Below are positions 1 to 10,160 of a DNA stretch of 64,000 nucleotides, in pieces. The stretch is from Roseococcus thiosulfatophilus. Lineage in GTDB: Bacteria > Pseudomonadota > Alphaproteobacteria > Acetobacterales > Acetobacteraceae. The stretch is from positions 107,996 to 171,995 of the forward strand of contig NZ_JAFFQY010000002.1 of the NCBI RefSeq assembly GCF_017311575.1, read 5' to 3'. A program made the position numbers and the translations under genes. Position 1 is the first letter of the stretch. Every line of letters starts with the position of its first letter. The notes beneath the pieces are model-generated. The model was not told the DNA's origin. It did no database searches and worked only from the letters and a program-made list of their open reading frames with translations.

Positions 1-550
1 CCGGGAACACCGCGGCGGCGAAGAGCGTGCCGACCGAGAGGTTCATGATGTCCGCCATCAGGATCAGGATGAGCGAGGGCGGGATGATCTGCCCGAGCGT
101 GCCGGAGGCGCAGATGACGCCGCAGGCCAGGCCCCGGTCATAGCCGCGGCTCATCATGGCCGGCAGTGCCAGCAACGCGAGTGTGACGACCGTGGCGCCC
201 ACGATGCCCGTGGTCGCCCCCATCAGCACGCCCACAAAGACGACGCCGAGCGCCAACCCCCCCCGCAGATTGCCCGCGAGGCGGCCCACCACGGCCATGA
301 GGTCCTCCGCCAGGCGGGACTTTTCCAGCATCACCCCCATGAAGACGAAGAGGGGAATGGCCAGCAGGGTGTAGTTCGTCACCACGCCGAAGATGCGCGC
401 CGGCAGCAGGTTGAACAGCATGGGCCCGAAGCCCAGCCAGCCAAAGACGAAGCCCGAGATGGCGAGCGTCAGCGCCACCGGCACGCCAACCAGCAGCAGC
501 GCGAAGAACGCAAGCAGCATGGCGATTGCGTAGATTTCCTGGATCGGCAT
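1..550 (-). CDS. dctM: TRAP transporter large permease, DctM-like (partial)
   Basis: Inner-membrane permease subunit of a tripartite ATP-independent periplasmic (TRAP) transporter, which couples uptake of an organic acid to the sodium or proton gradient. The reading frame starts at the ATG complementary to 548-550 and begins MPIQEIYAIAMLLAFFALLL; the 183 residues visible are strongly hydrophobic with several membrane segments, and contain the family-typical stretches IPLFVFMGVMLE and SGTLGQIIPPSLILI. It runs off the window, so more than half of the usual ~430 residues is missing. It lies 15 bp after the DctQ gene and is the last gene of dctP-dctQ-dctM. Substrate cannot be told from the sequence. 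Confidence 0.9.
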   Translation of the reverse strand, partial: MPIQEIYAIAMLLAFFALLLVGVPVALTLAISGFVFGWLGFGPMLFNLLPARIFGVVTNYTLLAIPLFVFMGVMLEKSRLAEDLMAVVGRLAGNLRGGLALGVVFVGVLMGATTGIVGATVVTLALLALPAMMSRGYDRGLACGVICASGTLGQIIPPSLILILMADIMNLSVGTLFAAAVFP

Positions 551-565
551 GAAGGGGGTCCGGTG

Positions 566-1057
566 TCAGCGCCGCAATTGCGGCGCGAGGCGGAGGAGAA
601 GGGCGGTGAACTGCAGCGCCAGCAGCGCGAAGCCCAAGGGAATGAACCCCTTCAGGATGTAGCGCGCATCAATGCCGCCCGGATTGGCCGAGCCCTCATT
701 CTGCGCCCAGGACTGCATGACATAGCGCCAGGACAGCCAGATGACGGCCACGCACACCAGCAGCCCGGCGAGGCAGGAGAGGAACTCCACCCGCCGCTGC
801 CACACCTCGCTCATGCGGGCATAGAGCACGTCCACCCGCACATGCTCGCCATGCTTGAGCGCCCAGGCGGCCCCCAGCAGCGCGATGGGTGACATCAGGT
901 GCCATTCCAGCTCCTGTGCCCAGACGCTGCCGGTGGCGAAGCCGTAGCGCAGCAGCACATTGCCCGCCATGACCAGCACCAGCCCGATGAGGGCCACGGC
1001 GGAGAGGCGGCCGAGCCATTCGACCGCCCCCTCCAGCGTGTCGGCGAGGCGCGTCAC
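566..1057 (-). CDS. dctQ: TRAP transporter small permease, DctQ-like
   Basis: Small four-helix membrane subunit of the TRAP transporter, 163 residues, which is normal for the family. Hydrophobic segments are visible near residues 15-35, 50-70, 90-110 and 135-155, and WLSWRYVMQSW sits in the conserved second half. The start is a GTG that overlaps the dctP stop codon by four bases (GTGA), indicating translational coupling with the binding protein. It forms the membrane complex with DctM, whose gene follows 15 bp downstream. Confidence 0.88.
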   Translation of the reverse strand: MTRLADTLEGAVEWLGRLSAVALIGLVLVMAGNVLLRYGFATGSVWAQELEWHLMSPIALLGAAWALKHGEHVRVDVLYARMSEVWQRRVEFLSCLAGLLVCVAVIWLSWRYVMQSWAQNEGSANPGGIDARYILKGFIPLGFALLALQFTALLLRLAPQLRR

Positions 1058-2139
1058 GCTTCGCGGATCTTGTTGTGGTAGGGCACCTCGGAATAGCGCG
1101 ACCAGGCGTCGAAGCGCGCCTTGTAGGCCATGTAGCTCTCATGCACGCGGCGGGTGACGGCGTCGCGCGCGATGGCGGCTTCTAGCACCTTCGCATTCTC
1201 CTCGCGCAGGCGGGCCACCACGGCGTCCGGCAGTTCCTTGGCCTCCACGCCGTGGTTGCGGATCAGGTCCTCCATCGCGTCGGCGTTGTTCTTCTGGCAC
1301 CAGGCCTCGGAGATCACGTTGCAGGCGGCGACCGCGTTCTCGACGATGGCCTTGAGGTCATTGGGCAGGCGGGCCCAGGCGGCCTTGTTGATGGTGAGCT
1401 CCGACGCCGTCGCCGTCTCGTGCCAGCCCGTCGTGTAGTAGTGCTTGGCGACGCGGTGCAGGCCGAGCTGCCGGTCGAGATAGGGGCCCACGAATTCGGC
1501 GGCATCAATCACGCCGCGTTCCAGCGCGGGGAACAGCTCGCCCGGCGGCAGCAGGCGCACATCCACGCCCAGCGCCTGGTAGACGCGGCCCGCGAGGCCT
1601 GGGATGCGCATCTTGAGGCCGCGAAGGTCCTCGACCGTGTTGATGGGGCGGCGGAACCAGCCCGTCATCTGCACGCCCGTGTTGCCGCAGAGGAAGGGGA
1701 CGAGGTTGAAGCGGTCATAGACCTCGCGCCAGAGGTCGAGGCCGCCGCCATCATACATCCAGCCGTTCAGCCCCTGGAAATTCAGGCCGAAGGGGACGGC
1801 GGTGAAGTACTGCGCGGCGAAGGTCTTGCCGGTCCAGAAATAGGCGTTGGCGTAGTTCATCTCGACGATGCCGGCGCTGACGGCGTCGAAGCCCTCGGCG
1901 GCGGGGATCAGTTCGCCCGCGCCGAAGAACTGGATGCGGATGCGGTTGTTGGACATGCGCTGGATGCGATCGATCAGGTCGCGCGCGGAGCCCGGGCCGG
2001 TGGAGTAGAAGGCCGCCTGGGGGCCGTAGAAGCTGGTCATGCGCCAGTTGAAGGTGGTCTGCGCGGTGACGACGGCGGGGGTGGCGAGGCTGCCCGCGAT
2101 GCCGCCCGCGGCGGCGCCCAGCATCATGCGACGGTTCAT
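1054..2139 (-). CDS. dctP: TRAP transporter substrate-binding protein, DctP family
   Basis: Periplasmic solute receptor of the TRAP transporter, 361 residues. The N-terminus has an Arg pair, a hydrophobic stretch and a TPAVVTAQ cleavage-like region, so it is exported, possibly by the Tat route. The family signature is visible in the core: LKMRIPGLAGRVYQALGVDV followed by FPALERGVIDAAEFVGP, which contains the Arg and acidic residues that in DctP proteins contact a carboxylate ligand. It is the first gene of the operon and overlaps dctQ by four bases. The ligand is probably an organic acid (2-oxo acid or similar); this is family knowledge, not shown here. Confidence 0.92.
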   Translation of the reverse strand: MNRRMMLGAAAGGIAGSLATPAVVTAQTTFNWRMTSFYGPQAAFYSTGPGSARDLIDRIQRMSNNRIRIQFFGAGELIPAAEGFDAVSAGIVEMNYANAYFWTGKTFAAQYFTAVPFGLNFQGLNGWMYDGGGLDLWREVYDRFNLVPFLCGNTGVQMTGWFRRPINTVEDLRGLKMRIPGLAGRVYQALGVDVRLLPPGELFPALERGVIDAAEFVGPYLDRQLGLHRVAKHYYTTGWHETATASELTINKAAWARLPNDLKAIVENAVAACNVISEAWCQKNNADAMEDLIRNHGVEAKELPDAVVARLREENAKVLEAAIARDAVTRRVHESYMAYKARFDAWSRYSEVPYHNKIREA

Positions 2140-2272
2140 GTGGTCTCTCCGGCCGGGACAGGATGTCCGTTCCGGGAAACCAATTGTTCAGGAGCGCGCC
2201 GCCGCCAAGGGCAATTTCCGGGCAATGCAGGGGGTTTCGCGCAGCCTCCTGCCCCATTCCTCGGCGTTCTGC

Positions 2273-4096
<1,824 letters not shown>

Positions 4097-4108
4097 GGGA
4101 TGGGCTCC

Positions 4109-5413
4109 TCAGCTCTTGCGGCGCGGCTTGACGCCGCGGCCGGGCTTGTTGGCCTGGCGGCCGCGCGCGATGGCCAGCGCATCCTCCGGCACATCCTCGG
4201 TGATGACGCTGCCGGCGGCGGTGATGGCGCGCGCGCCCACGCGCACCGGGGCGACGAGGGCGGTGTCGCTGCCGATGAAGGCACCCTCCCCGATCTCGGT
4301 GCGGTGCTTGTTCACGCCGTCATAATTGCAGGTGATGGTGCCCGCGCCGATATTGGCGCCCGCCCCCACCGTCACGTCGCCCAGATAGGTCAGGTGGTTG
4401 GCCTTGGCGCCGGGGCCGAGGGTGGCCGCCTTCAGCTCCACGAAATTGCCGACATGGGCGCCCTGCCCCACATCGGCGCCCGGCCGCAGCCGCGCATAGG
4501 GGCCGATGATGGCATTCGCGCGCACCACGCAGCCCTCGAGGTGCGAGAAGGCGCGGATGCGCGCGCCCTCCTCCACCATGACGCCGGGCGCGAAGACCAC
4601 ATGCGGCTCCACCACCACGTCGGGGGCGAGGCGGGTGTCCCAGGCCAGCGTCACGGAGCCGGGGTCGGTGAGGGTGGCGCCGCCCAGCATGGCGGCCTCG
4701 CGCAGGCGCGACTGGATCTCGGCCTCGGCGGCGGCGAGTTCGACGCGGGTGTTGATGCCGCGCAGTTCGGCCTCCGGCGCCTCGACGGCGGTGGTGCGAA
4801 GGCCTTCGGCGCGGGCGGCGGCGACCACGTCCGTCAGGTAGTATTCGCCCTGGCGGTTGTCGTTGCGCAGCGCGGAGAGCCAGCGGAACAGATGCGGCGC
4901 GGCGGCGCAGACCACGCCGGCATTGCAGAGAGGAATGGCGCGCTCCTCCTCCGTGGCGTCGGCGTGTTCGACGATGCGCGCCACCTGCCCGGCCCCGTCC
5001 AGCACCACGCGGCCATAGCGGCCGGGCTCGGCCGGGCGCATGGCCAGCAGCGCGAGGTCCGCCGCGTCGCGCGCCGCGACCAGTCGTTCCAGGGTGGCGG
5101 TGGTGATGAGCGGGTTGTCGCCATAGAGCACCGCGACGTCGCCGCCGAAGCCCTCCAGCAGGGGGGCGGCGATGCGGGCGGCGTGGCCGGTCCCCAGGCG
5201 TTCCTGCTGCACCACCGTGGCATGCGGGGCGACGGCCGCGGCCAGTTCCTCCATGCCCGGCCCCACCACCACGACGATGCGCTGGAACACCGGCGCGCAG
5301 GCGGCCAGCAGGTGCTGCACCATGGGCCGGCCGGCCAGGTGGTGCATCACCTTGGGCTGGCTCGACCGCATCCGGGTGCCCTGCCCCGCCGCGAGGATGA
5401 TGGCTGCGCGCAT
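4109..5413 (-). CDS. glmU: Bifunctional UDP-GlcNAc pyrophosphorylase / GlcN-1-P acetyltransferase
   Basis: Catalyses the last two steps to UDP-GlcNAc in the cytoplasm. The N-terminal nucleotidyltransferase domain opens with MRAAIILAAGQGTRMRSS and has the uridine-binding YGDNPLIT segment; the C-terminal half is a left-handed beta-helix of hexapeptide repeats with NFVELK, KANHLTYLGD and NIGAGTITCNYDG acetyltransferase motifs. I place the start at the ATG at 5413, giving 434 residues; an upstream ATG at 5434 would add seven residues without family support. It precedes glmS, the enzyme supplying its pathway, in the same operon. Confidence 0.97.
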   Translation of the reverse strand: MRAAIILAAGQGTRMRSSQPKVMHHLAGRPMVQHLLAACAPVFQRIVVVVGPGMEELAAAVAPHATVVQQERLGTGHAARIAAPLLEGFGGDVAVLYGDNPLITTATLERLVAARDAADLALLAMRPAEPGRYGRVVLDGAGQVARIVEHADATEEERAIPLCNAGVVCAAAPHLFRWLSALRNDNRQGEYYLTDVVAAARAEGLRTTAVEAPEAELRGINTRVELAAAEAEIQSRLREAAMLGGATLTDPGSVTLAWDTRLAPDVVVEPHVVFAPGVMVEEGARIRAFSHLEGCVVRANAIIGPYARLRPGADVGQGAHVGNFVELKAATLGPGAKANHLTYLGDVTVGAGANIGAGTITCNYDGVNKHRTEIGEGAFIGSDTALVAPVRVGARAITAAGSVITEDVPEDALAIARGRQANKPGRGVKPRRKS

Positions 5414-5506
5414 TCGCTGGCCCCTGAACTGCAATGGGCTTGGGGTCTAGCCGGGCGGCGCGCGGCGCGGCAAGGGCGCGCCGCCCACGCTTTCTTGCGC
5501 TTCGTG

Positions 5507-5809
5507 TCAGCGCGAGAGGCGGCGGATCAGGTCTTCATTGCTGCGGCTGACCAGCCCCGGCATCAGCAGCGCGTCCAGCGCCCACCACACCAGGATGAAG
5601 CCGAGCCCGATATAGCCGATGAAGATCAGCGACAGGACCCAGGACATCACGAAGACGCCCAGCATGACGAGGCCCGAGACCCAGCGGCCCAGATACATGC
5701 GGTGGACGCCGCCATAGCCCAGGAAGAACCAGATGAGGTAGGCCACCAACAGCGACTTGGCGTTGGCGTGGTAGCGCATGGCGGCGTAATCGTCGTGGCG
5801 GCTGGGCAT
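5507..5809 (-). CDS. TM2 domain-containing membrane protein
   Basis: A 100-residue inner-membrane protein with two or three hydrophobic segments and a TM2 domain: KSLLVAYLIWFFLGYGGVHR followed by MYLGRW and a second hairpin helix ending in WWALDALLMPG. The function of TM2 proteins in bacteria is not known. The charged N-terminus (MPSRHDDYAAMRYHAN) resembles other alphaproteobacterial TM2 proteins. It is divergent from the GST gene, with 74 bp between them. Confidence 0.8.
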   Translation of the reverse strand: MPSRHDDYAAMRYHANAKSLLVAYLIWFFLGYGGVHRMYLGRWVSGLVMLGVFVMSWVLSLIFIGYIGLGFILVWWALDALLMPGLVSRSNEDLIRRLSR

Positions 5810-5828
5810 GGGTGGGCGAACCTTTGTG

Positions 5829-5848
5829 TTGACGTGGCGCTTGCGCCA
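5829..5848 (+). promoter_or_regulatory. Possible -35 element and adjoining palindrome
   Basis: In the short divergent region between the TM2 and GST genes there is TTGACG at 5829-5834 directly followed by the inverted repeat TGGCGCTTGCGCCA (5835-5848). A hexamer this close to the -35 consensus next to a dyad suggests a regulated promoter for the GST gene, but no good -10 box is visible at the right spacing. Confidence 0.3.
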
Positions 5849-5883
5849 TATGGAACCTTGTCCCTTCCGGAACGAGGCCCCGC

Positions 5884-6516
5884 ATGACGATCGAACTGCA
5901 CACCTGGAACACCCCCAATGGCCGCAAGATCAGCGTGGCCCTCGAGGAGATGGGGTTGGACTACAGCGTGCACCCTGTGAACATCTCAAAGGGCGAACAG
6001 TTTAACCCCGAGTTCCTGAAATTCGCGCCCAACAACCGAATTCCCGCCATCCGCGACCCCAATGGCCCCGATGGCAAGCCGGCCACGGTGTTCGAGAGCG
6101 GCGCCATCCTGTGGTACCTGGCGGAGAAGACCGGCAAGTTCTGGCCGAAGGACCTCGCCGCGCGCGTGCCGGTAATGGAGTGGCTGATGTGGCAGATGGG
6201 CGGCTTCGGCCCCATGCCCGGCCAGGTGCACCACTTCCTGATGCAGCCCGAGGGCCCGGCGCGGGACTACGGCTTCACCCGCTACCACACCGAGACCAAG
6301 CGCCTCTATGGCGTGCTGGACCGGCGCCTGGCGGGGCGGGATTTCGTGGCGACGGAGGGCGAGCCCTCGATCGCCGACTTCGCCATCATCGGCTGGGCCT
6401 GGCGGCATGAGCGGCACCAGGTGCCCTTCGACGACCTGCCCAACGTGGCCGCCTGGTATGAGCGGATGATGGCCCGCCCGGCGACGGCGCGGGGCTTCGA
6501 GGTGTCGCTCGGCTGA
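5884..6516 (+). CDS. Glutathione S-transferase, nu class (YfcG/YghU-like)
   Basis: Cytosolic thioredoxin-fold GST of 210 residues. The N-terminus reads TIELHTWNTPNGRKISVALE, which has the Thr-Pro-Asn glutathione-contacting motif of nu-class enzymes (YfcG, YghU) in place of a catalytic Tyr or Ser; NRIPAIRDP carries the conserved cis-Pro and FESGAILWYLAEK the glutamyl-binding Glu-Ser pair. The all-alpha C-terminal domain includes SIADFAIIGWAW. Nu-class enzymes act mostly as disulfide or peroxide reductases. A GC-rich hairpin follows directly. Confidence 0.92.
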   Translation: MTIELHTWNTPNGRKISVALEEMGLDYSVHPVNISKGEQFNPEFLKFAPNNRIPAIRDPNGPDGKPATVFESGAILWYLAEKTGKFWPKDLAARVPVMEWLMWQMGGFGPMPGQVHHFLMQPEGPARDYGFTRYHTETKRLYGVLDRRLAGRDFVATEGEPSIADFAIIGWAWRHERHQVPFDDLPNVAAWYERMMARPATARGFEVSLG

Positions 6517-6524
6517 AGGGCTGG

Positions 6525-6546
6525 CCGGGGGGGTCATGCCCCCCGG
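6525..6546 (+). terminator. GC-rich hairpin after the GST gene
   Basis: CCGGGGGG (6525-6532), a 6-base loop, then CCCCCCGG (6539-6546) form a perfect 8-bp stem starting nine bases after the GST stop codon. There is no run of T after it, so it is a weak candidate for an intrinsic terminator; it separates the GST gene from tRNA-Ser. Confidence 0.45.
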
Positions 6547-6621
6547 TTGCGGCATTTGACGGGGGCGGGTTGGGGCTGTATCACCCGCAACTGCATACGC
6601 CGTGTGACGTTCCACTCCTGC

Positions 6622-6711
6622 GGAGGGGTGGCCGAGTGGCCGAAGGCGGCGGTTTGCTAAACCGTTAAGCGGAGATAATCCGCTTCGTGGGTTCGAATCC
6701 CATCCCCTCCG
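6622..6711 (+). tRNA. serX: tRNA-Ser (anticodon GCU)
   Basis: Class II tRNA reading AGC and AGU codons. The acceptor stem GGAGGGG (6622-6628) pairs with CCCCTCC (6704-6710), the discriminator is G6711 and CCA (6712-6714) is encoded. The D-arm GGCCGAGTGGCC, an anticodon loop TTGCTAA with GCT at 6656-6658, a long variable arm AGCGGAGATAATCCGCT, and the T-loop GTTCGAATC are all present. The last bases are the left attachment core of the integrated island, which keeps the tRNA intact. The symbol is only a placeholder for this serine tRNA. Confidence 0.97.
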
Positions 6712-6714
6712 CCA
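6699..6714 (+). repeat. attL, 16-bp direct repeat in the tRNA-Ser 3' end
   Basis: CCCATCCCCTCCGCCA covers the end of the T-arm and the acceptor 3' strand plus CCA of tRNA-Ser. An identical copy is at 18508-18523, with mismatches immediately on both sides, so the identity block is exactly 16 bp. Confidence 0.93.
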
Positions 6715-6771
6715 CCTACCCCTTCTAAGCAGCTGATTCGATTGGGTTTTTGGCGAGAGTGGCGGTGATCG

Positions 6772-6811
6772 TCCCCACAATCCTCCCCACAGTTCTGCCG
6801 GCGTGTGGGGA
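6772..6811. repeat. Left cluster of three TCCCCACA sites
   Basis: TCCCCACA occurs at 6772-6779 and 6784-6791 and in inverted orientation (TGTGGGGA) at 6804-6811. The same octamer occurs twice directly and once inverted near the right end of the island. The arrangement within 60-140 bp of both core repeats is what integrase arm-type binding sites look like; function is inferred. Confidence 0.6.
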
Positions 6812-6982
6812 ACGGCCGCTGAAGATCGCTCGGCGGGCGTGGCACGGCGGACACACGGCACGGGGGCGGGCTGCCTGGACGGGCGCCCTTGGGACCCTGT
6901 CTTACCGCCACGTCCAAGCCGTGTGGCGAAGCCCTGCAATCTCCCCTCGCACCCGGATTCCGGCCTGGCTAGAATCCACCCC

Positions 6983-7213
6983 ATGATCGCCACGCCCGAC
7001 CCGATGAACTGGCAACATCGCCTCTACCAGCCCGCCGTGATCGGCGGATGGTCGGTAGAGGTGTGGAACCCGATGGCTCGCGCCTGGGATCGCAACCCCA
7101 CGGCGCCCCATTGGCCGGCTGACTACGAAGCCGCGGCCCGCGAGTGGGTGGAACTGGCGAACGAAGACCAGCGCGAGCGCAACGCCGCCGTGGCCGCCGC
7201 GCTGGCCGCCTGA
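6983..7213 (+). CDS. Hypothetical protein, 76 residues
   Basis: A small gene just inside the left end of the island, on the opposite strand to the rest. I start it at the ATG at 6983, giving MIATPDPMNWQHRLYQPAVI; a start at 7001 (MNWQHRL) is possible. The product is acidic and Trp-rich with VEVWNPMARAWD and a C-terminal helical stretch YEAAAREWVELANEDQRERN. No family is recognised. The next gene starts one base after its stop, so the two are co-transcribed. Confidence 0.55.
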   Translation: MIATPDPMNWQHRLYQPAVIGGWSVEVWNPMARAWDRNPTAPHWPADYEAAAREWVELANEDQRERNAAVAAALAA

Positions 7214-7214
7214 C

Positions 7215-7508
7215 ATGGAACGCGCCGCGCTCGAAACCCGATGGATCGTGCTCGGCACGGACGGCCGCCACGTCACGATGGGGCGGCACACGGACCCCAC
7301 GCCCGAAGAGGTCGAAGCGGCCGAACGCGGCCTTGCGGCGCAGGGCTTGGCGGGATGGCTGGCGGTGATGAAGGGCGGCTACTACGTCCGCCGCAAGCCG
7401 TCCCTCATGATGGTCCGGCCGCTGGCGAACCCGGCCCGTCCGTTCGAGGAAGCCGCCGCCGAGTTCGAGGCGAAGCGCAAGGCGACGCTCGCCAGCGTCG
7501 CCAGCTAG
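7215..7508 (+). CDS. Hypothetical protein, 97 residues
   Basis: Follows the previous small gene by one base and converges with the NotI-like nuclease gene, overlapping its stop by four bases. The protein begins MERAALETRWIVLGTDGRHV and has a central segment GWLAVMKGGYYVRRKP followed by a charged helix EEAAAEFEAKRKATLA. Nothing here identifies a family. As a pair with the upstream gene it may be a small island-specific regulator or accessory of the R-M genes, but there is no direct support for that. Confidence 0.55.
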   Translation: MERAALETRWIVLGTDGRHVTMGRHTDPTPEEVEAAERGLAAQGLAGWLAVMKGGYYVRRKPSLMMVRPLANPARPFEEAAAEFEAKRKATLASVAS

Positions 7509-8671
7509 GCCGCTGGCGTCCCCGGCGCCGGATCGGCGGTGAGGGTCGCCCCAAGCTCCGGCCACAGGGCGCTGATCCGGCTGCGCGCCAGCGTCAGCAT
7601 GCCGGCTTCGCTCCCGATGCTCGCCAGTGAGTTCGCAGGCGCGACAGACAGGGCATAGTGCCCCATGGCGGGCGCGTCCGTGGCAATGATGTTCTTCGCC
7701 ACAAGCGGGCTTGGCGTCGTCGCATCGTCGGCGTCCAGGCCGAAGACGTAAATCCAGGCGGGCACGTGCGCTGGCCGCGTGGTCCCCGGCGCGAACAGGT
7801 CGTCCGTGCCGTCGCCGTGCGCGGTCAAGGTCGGGTTGCCGAGATGCGGACCCCACGAGTTCCACACGCTCACGGGGATCGCCAGCACGCATCCCGCGCA
7901 CCGCGGATGCTGCCCAAGCTGAAACTTGAACATCATCTGGTAAAAGGTGCGCTTGAACACGTTGGCGATGTTCGGCCCTTCCACGTGCTCAGACAGCCAT
8001 TGCTGGTTTGCATGAAGCTGGTTCGGGAAGTCGGTCGGGAAGAGGCGCAGCCCGTCGCGTAGGTTCTGCACGGCATGCTTGTAGGAGCCGTGGAAGTCCA
8101 TCGTCTGCACCTCGATCACGCCGAAGCGGTCAAGGTTCGGATGGCCGTCGCGCAGCACGATTTCAAACACCGTCACGTCAAAGCTGAACTCGGGGCTGGC
8201 ATCCGTGCCGGGGATGCTCAGTTCGCCGCCGAGTGTCCTGTTGAAGTAGATGAAGACGCGCTCGCCTGCCGCCAGCCGCGTTGCCACGTCCGTTCGCGTC
8301 GCAGCTTCCGACAGGCGCAGGCCCGGGATGATGAAGGCCGGCGCACCAGCGGCGAAGCCGAACAGCCGCCCCACGAACGCATTGAGCATCGCAGGGCCGA
8401 GCACGCGCGTAGGACAGACAAGCCAATCCTGACGCGGTGCGCGCGGACCCGGCTTCGTGCTGATCGTGCACACGCCCTTGGCGTTGTCCGCCTTCGTGCA
8501 CTCAGTCACCGTGCCCTTCGCCGCCGTGAGGAACGGGCAGCGTCGGTTGTGCTGGTCGTCAAGCGCCTGCGGCGAGGTGCGAACCTCGGGATAGACGCGA
8601 TGCCCGAACCATTCCGAGACGTGATTGGAAGGCGGACGCGGCGCCCTTGGCCGTGCGGGAGCGCGCGCCAC
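7505..8671 (-). CDS. Type II restriction endonuclease, NotI family
   Basis: 388 residues, starting at a GTG two bases after the methyltransferase stop. It is close to R.NotI throughout: EWFGHRVYPEV near the start, four cysteines at about 45 (CPFLTAAK), 58, 68 (GVCTIS) and 86 (DWLVCP) matching the iron-binding Cys4 fold of NotI, and then the PD-(D/E)XK-type core SPEFSFD (D165) and GVIEVQTMDFHGSYKHA (E187, Q189). The 22-residue D-to-E spacing and the E-x-Q pair are as I recall for NotI (D160, E182, Q184). EGPNIANVFKRTFYQMMFKF and RCAG further match. It should cleave a GC-rich palindrome, likely GCGGCCGC or a relative; specificity is inferred. Confidence 0.9.
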   Translation of the reverse strand: MARAPARPRAPRPPSNHVSEWFGHRVYPEVRTSPQALDDQHNRRCPFLTAAKGTVTECTKADNAKGVCTISTKPGPRAPRQDWLVCPTRVLGPAMLNAFVGRLFGFAAGAPAFIIPGLRLSEAATRTDVATRLAAGERVFIYFNRTLGGELSIPGTDASPEFSFDVTVFEIVLRDGHPNLDRFGVIEVQTMDFHGSYKHAVQNLRDGLRLFPTDFPNQLHANQQWLSEHVEGPNIANVFKRTFYQMMFKFQLGQHPRCAGCVLAIPVSVWNSWGPHLGNPTLTAHGDGTDDLFAPGTTRPAHVPAWIYVFGLDADDATTPSPLVAKNIIATDAPAMGHYALSVAPANSLASIGSEAGMLTLARSRISALWPELGATLTADPAPGTPAA

Positions 8672-8673
8672 CG

Positions 8674-9888
8674 TCAGGCCGCGAAGGACAGGGCAAGCGG
8701 AAGCTGCTCAAGCCGGTAGCGGCTCTTCGGCGCGGCGAACTTCGGCGCCTTCTTCGCCTTGAGCACCTTGAGGATTTCCGCGCCGATGGCACGCGCCAGC
8801 AGTGGCGGCACCGCATTGCCTACTTGGTCGTAAAGCTCACTGTTCGAACCGCGGAACACGAACCAGTCGGGGAAGGACTGGATGCGCGCCGCCTCGCGGA
8901 TGGAGATGGTGCGCGTCTGTTCCGGGTGGATGTATTCGCCCGACTTCGGATCGCGGAAGCGCGTGATGATCGAGCGCGCTACGCCCTCCCACGTCATGCG
9001 GCGATACCGCCGCGTGTGATCCTTGCGAAGCGCACGCTGCATGCCGGCGGGAAGCAGATGGTGCGGCAGGGCGCGCCAGTCCTGCCCCGGCTTGAGCGCG
9101 AGAATACGGCGGATGTTCTGCTCAGACAGCTTCGGCGCGTAGTGGTTTTCCACCCGGTCGCCGTTCGCCGCGCGCATCGCCGCCTGATACTCGGTCTGCG
9201 GCCCGCGCGTGTAGTGGTGCGACGTGCCGCCGGCCGCGACTTCCGGCAGGTCGCCGATTGCGTCAAAGATGCTCAGGAAGCCTTCGGCGTGCGCCGCATG
9301 CAGCGTGCGGTTCGGCACCAGGTCGCCGATGCCGGCCGTCCCGTGCGTCGGCTCAGGGAAGCCGCCACGCTTCCCAAGATCGCGGCGCCACGCGATGAAC
9401 GCCAAGCGCCAGCGCAGTTGCGGCACGCCGTATTGAGCGGCGACAAGCTCGGCGCAGTCGGCGTCGTAACCCATCTCATCGAAGCGGCGCGAGATGGCGG
9501 ACAGGATGCGCCCGCCGTCCAGCGTGGCGAGGCCGGGCACGTTCTCTATCAGGATCACCTTCGGGCGGATCGCAGCCGCCAAGTCCAGGAACGTGCCGAA
9601 GAGGCCGTTGCGAGGATCGTCCGGCGCCCGCTGCCCGAGAATGCTGAAACCCTGACACGGCGGGCCGCCGGCGAGCATGTCGAGTTCGCCCGGCCGCACG
9701 CCCGCCATGTCCAACAGGGCATCCGCCGACAGGTCGCGGATGTCGCCTTGGTAGAAGGGCACGCGCGGGAAGTTGACGCGGTGCGTCGCCGCGCAGGCCG
9801 GGTCCATGTCGGAGCCGAGCCGCACATCCCACCCCGCATTGGCCAGCCCGAGAGACAGCCCACCCGCGCCGCAGAACAGGTCAACCAC
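8674..9888 (-). CDS. DNA (cytosine-5-)methyltransferase of the NotI-like R-M system
   Basis: 404-residue C5-methyltransferase with all main motifs in order: I DLFCGAGGLSLG (3-14), IV GGPPCQGFS with catalytic Cys78, VI ENVPG, VIII QLRWRLAFIAW, and IX-X RTISIREAARIQSF...QVGNAVPP. The variable region between VIII and IX (about 190-300) holds the recognition domain. The start is GTG at 9888; the frame stays open about 40 codons upstream with no ATG or GTG. The partner nuclease gene starts two bases downstream, so this protects the host against it. The lack of a frameshift or lost motif suggests that the system is active. Confidence 0.93.
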   Translation of the reverse strand: MVDLFCGAGGLSLGLANAGWDVRLGSDMDPACAATHRVNFPRVPFYQGDIRDLSADALLDMAGVRPGELDMLAGGPPCQGFSILGQRAPDDPRNGLFGTFLDLAAAIRPKVILIENVPGLATLDGGRILSAISRRFDEMGYDADCAELVAAQYGVPQLRWRLAFIAWRRDLGKRGGFPEPTHGTAGIGDLVPNRTLHAAHAEGFLSIFDAIGDLPEVAAGGTSHHYTRGPQTEYQAAMRAANGDRVENHYAPKLSEQNIRRILALKPGQDWRALPHHLLPAGMQRALRKDHTRRYRRMTWEGVARSIITRFRDPKSGEYIHPEQTRTISIREAARIQSFPDWFVFRGSNSELYDQVGNAVPPLLARAIGAEILKVLKAKKAPKFAAPKSRYRLEQLPLALSFAA

Positions 9889-10160
9889 GGTCGGGCGGCC
9901 CCGCCTGCCGGCGAAGGACTCTGGCCTTTCAATGGCGTAGAAGCTGCGAATCGGGACGGTCCTCTTCCTGGCACGTGTTCGGAATCACATCATCCTGTGC
10001 AACGCAAGGATCGCAAGCAGGATCGCCGGCCGGGCGGCGGGCCGCGCCTCCATGTGGCCGATGAACAAGTTAACCGCCCGTTGCCGCTATGGCCAAGCAG
10101 GGCGGGCCGCCGCGTGCCGGTCGGGCTACTTGGCCAGGGCGAGCGATGCCCGACGCGCCG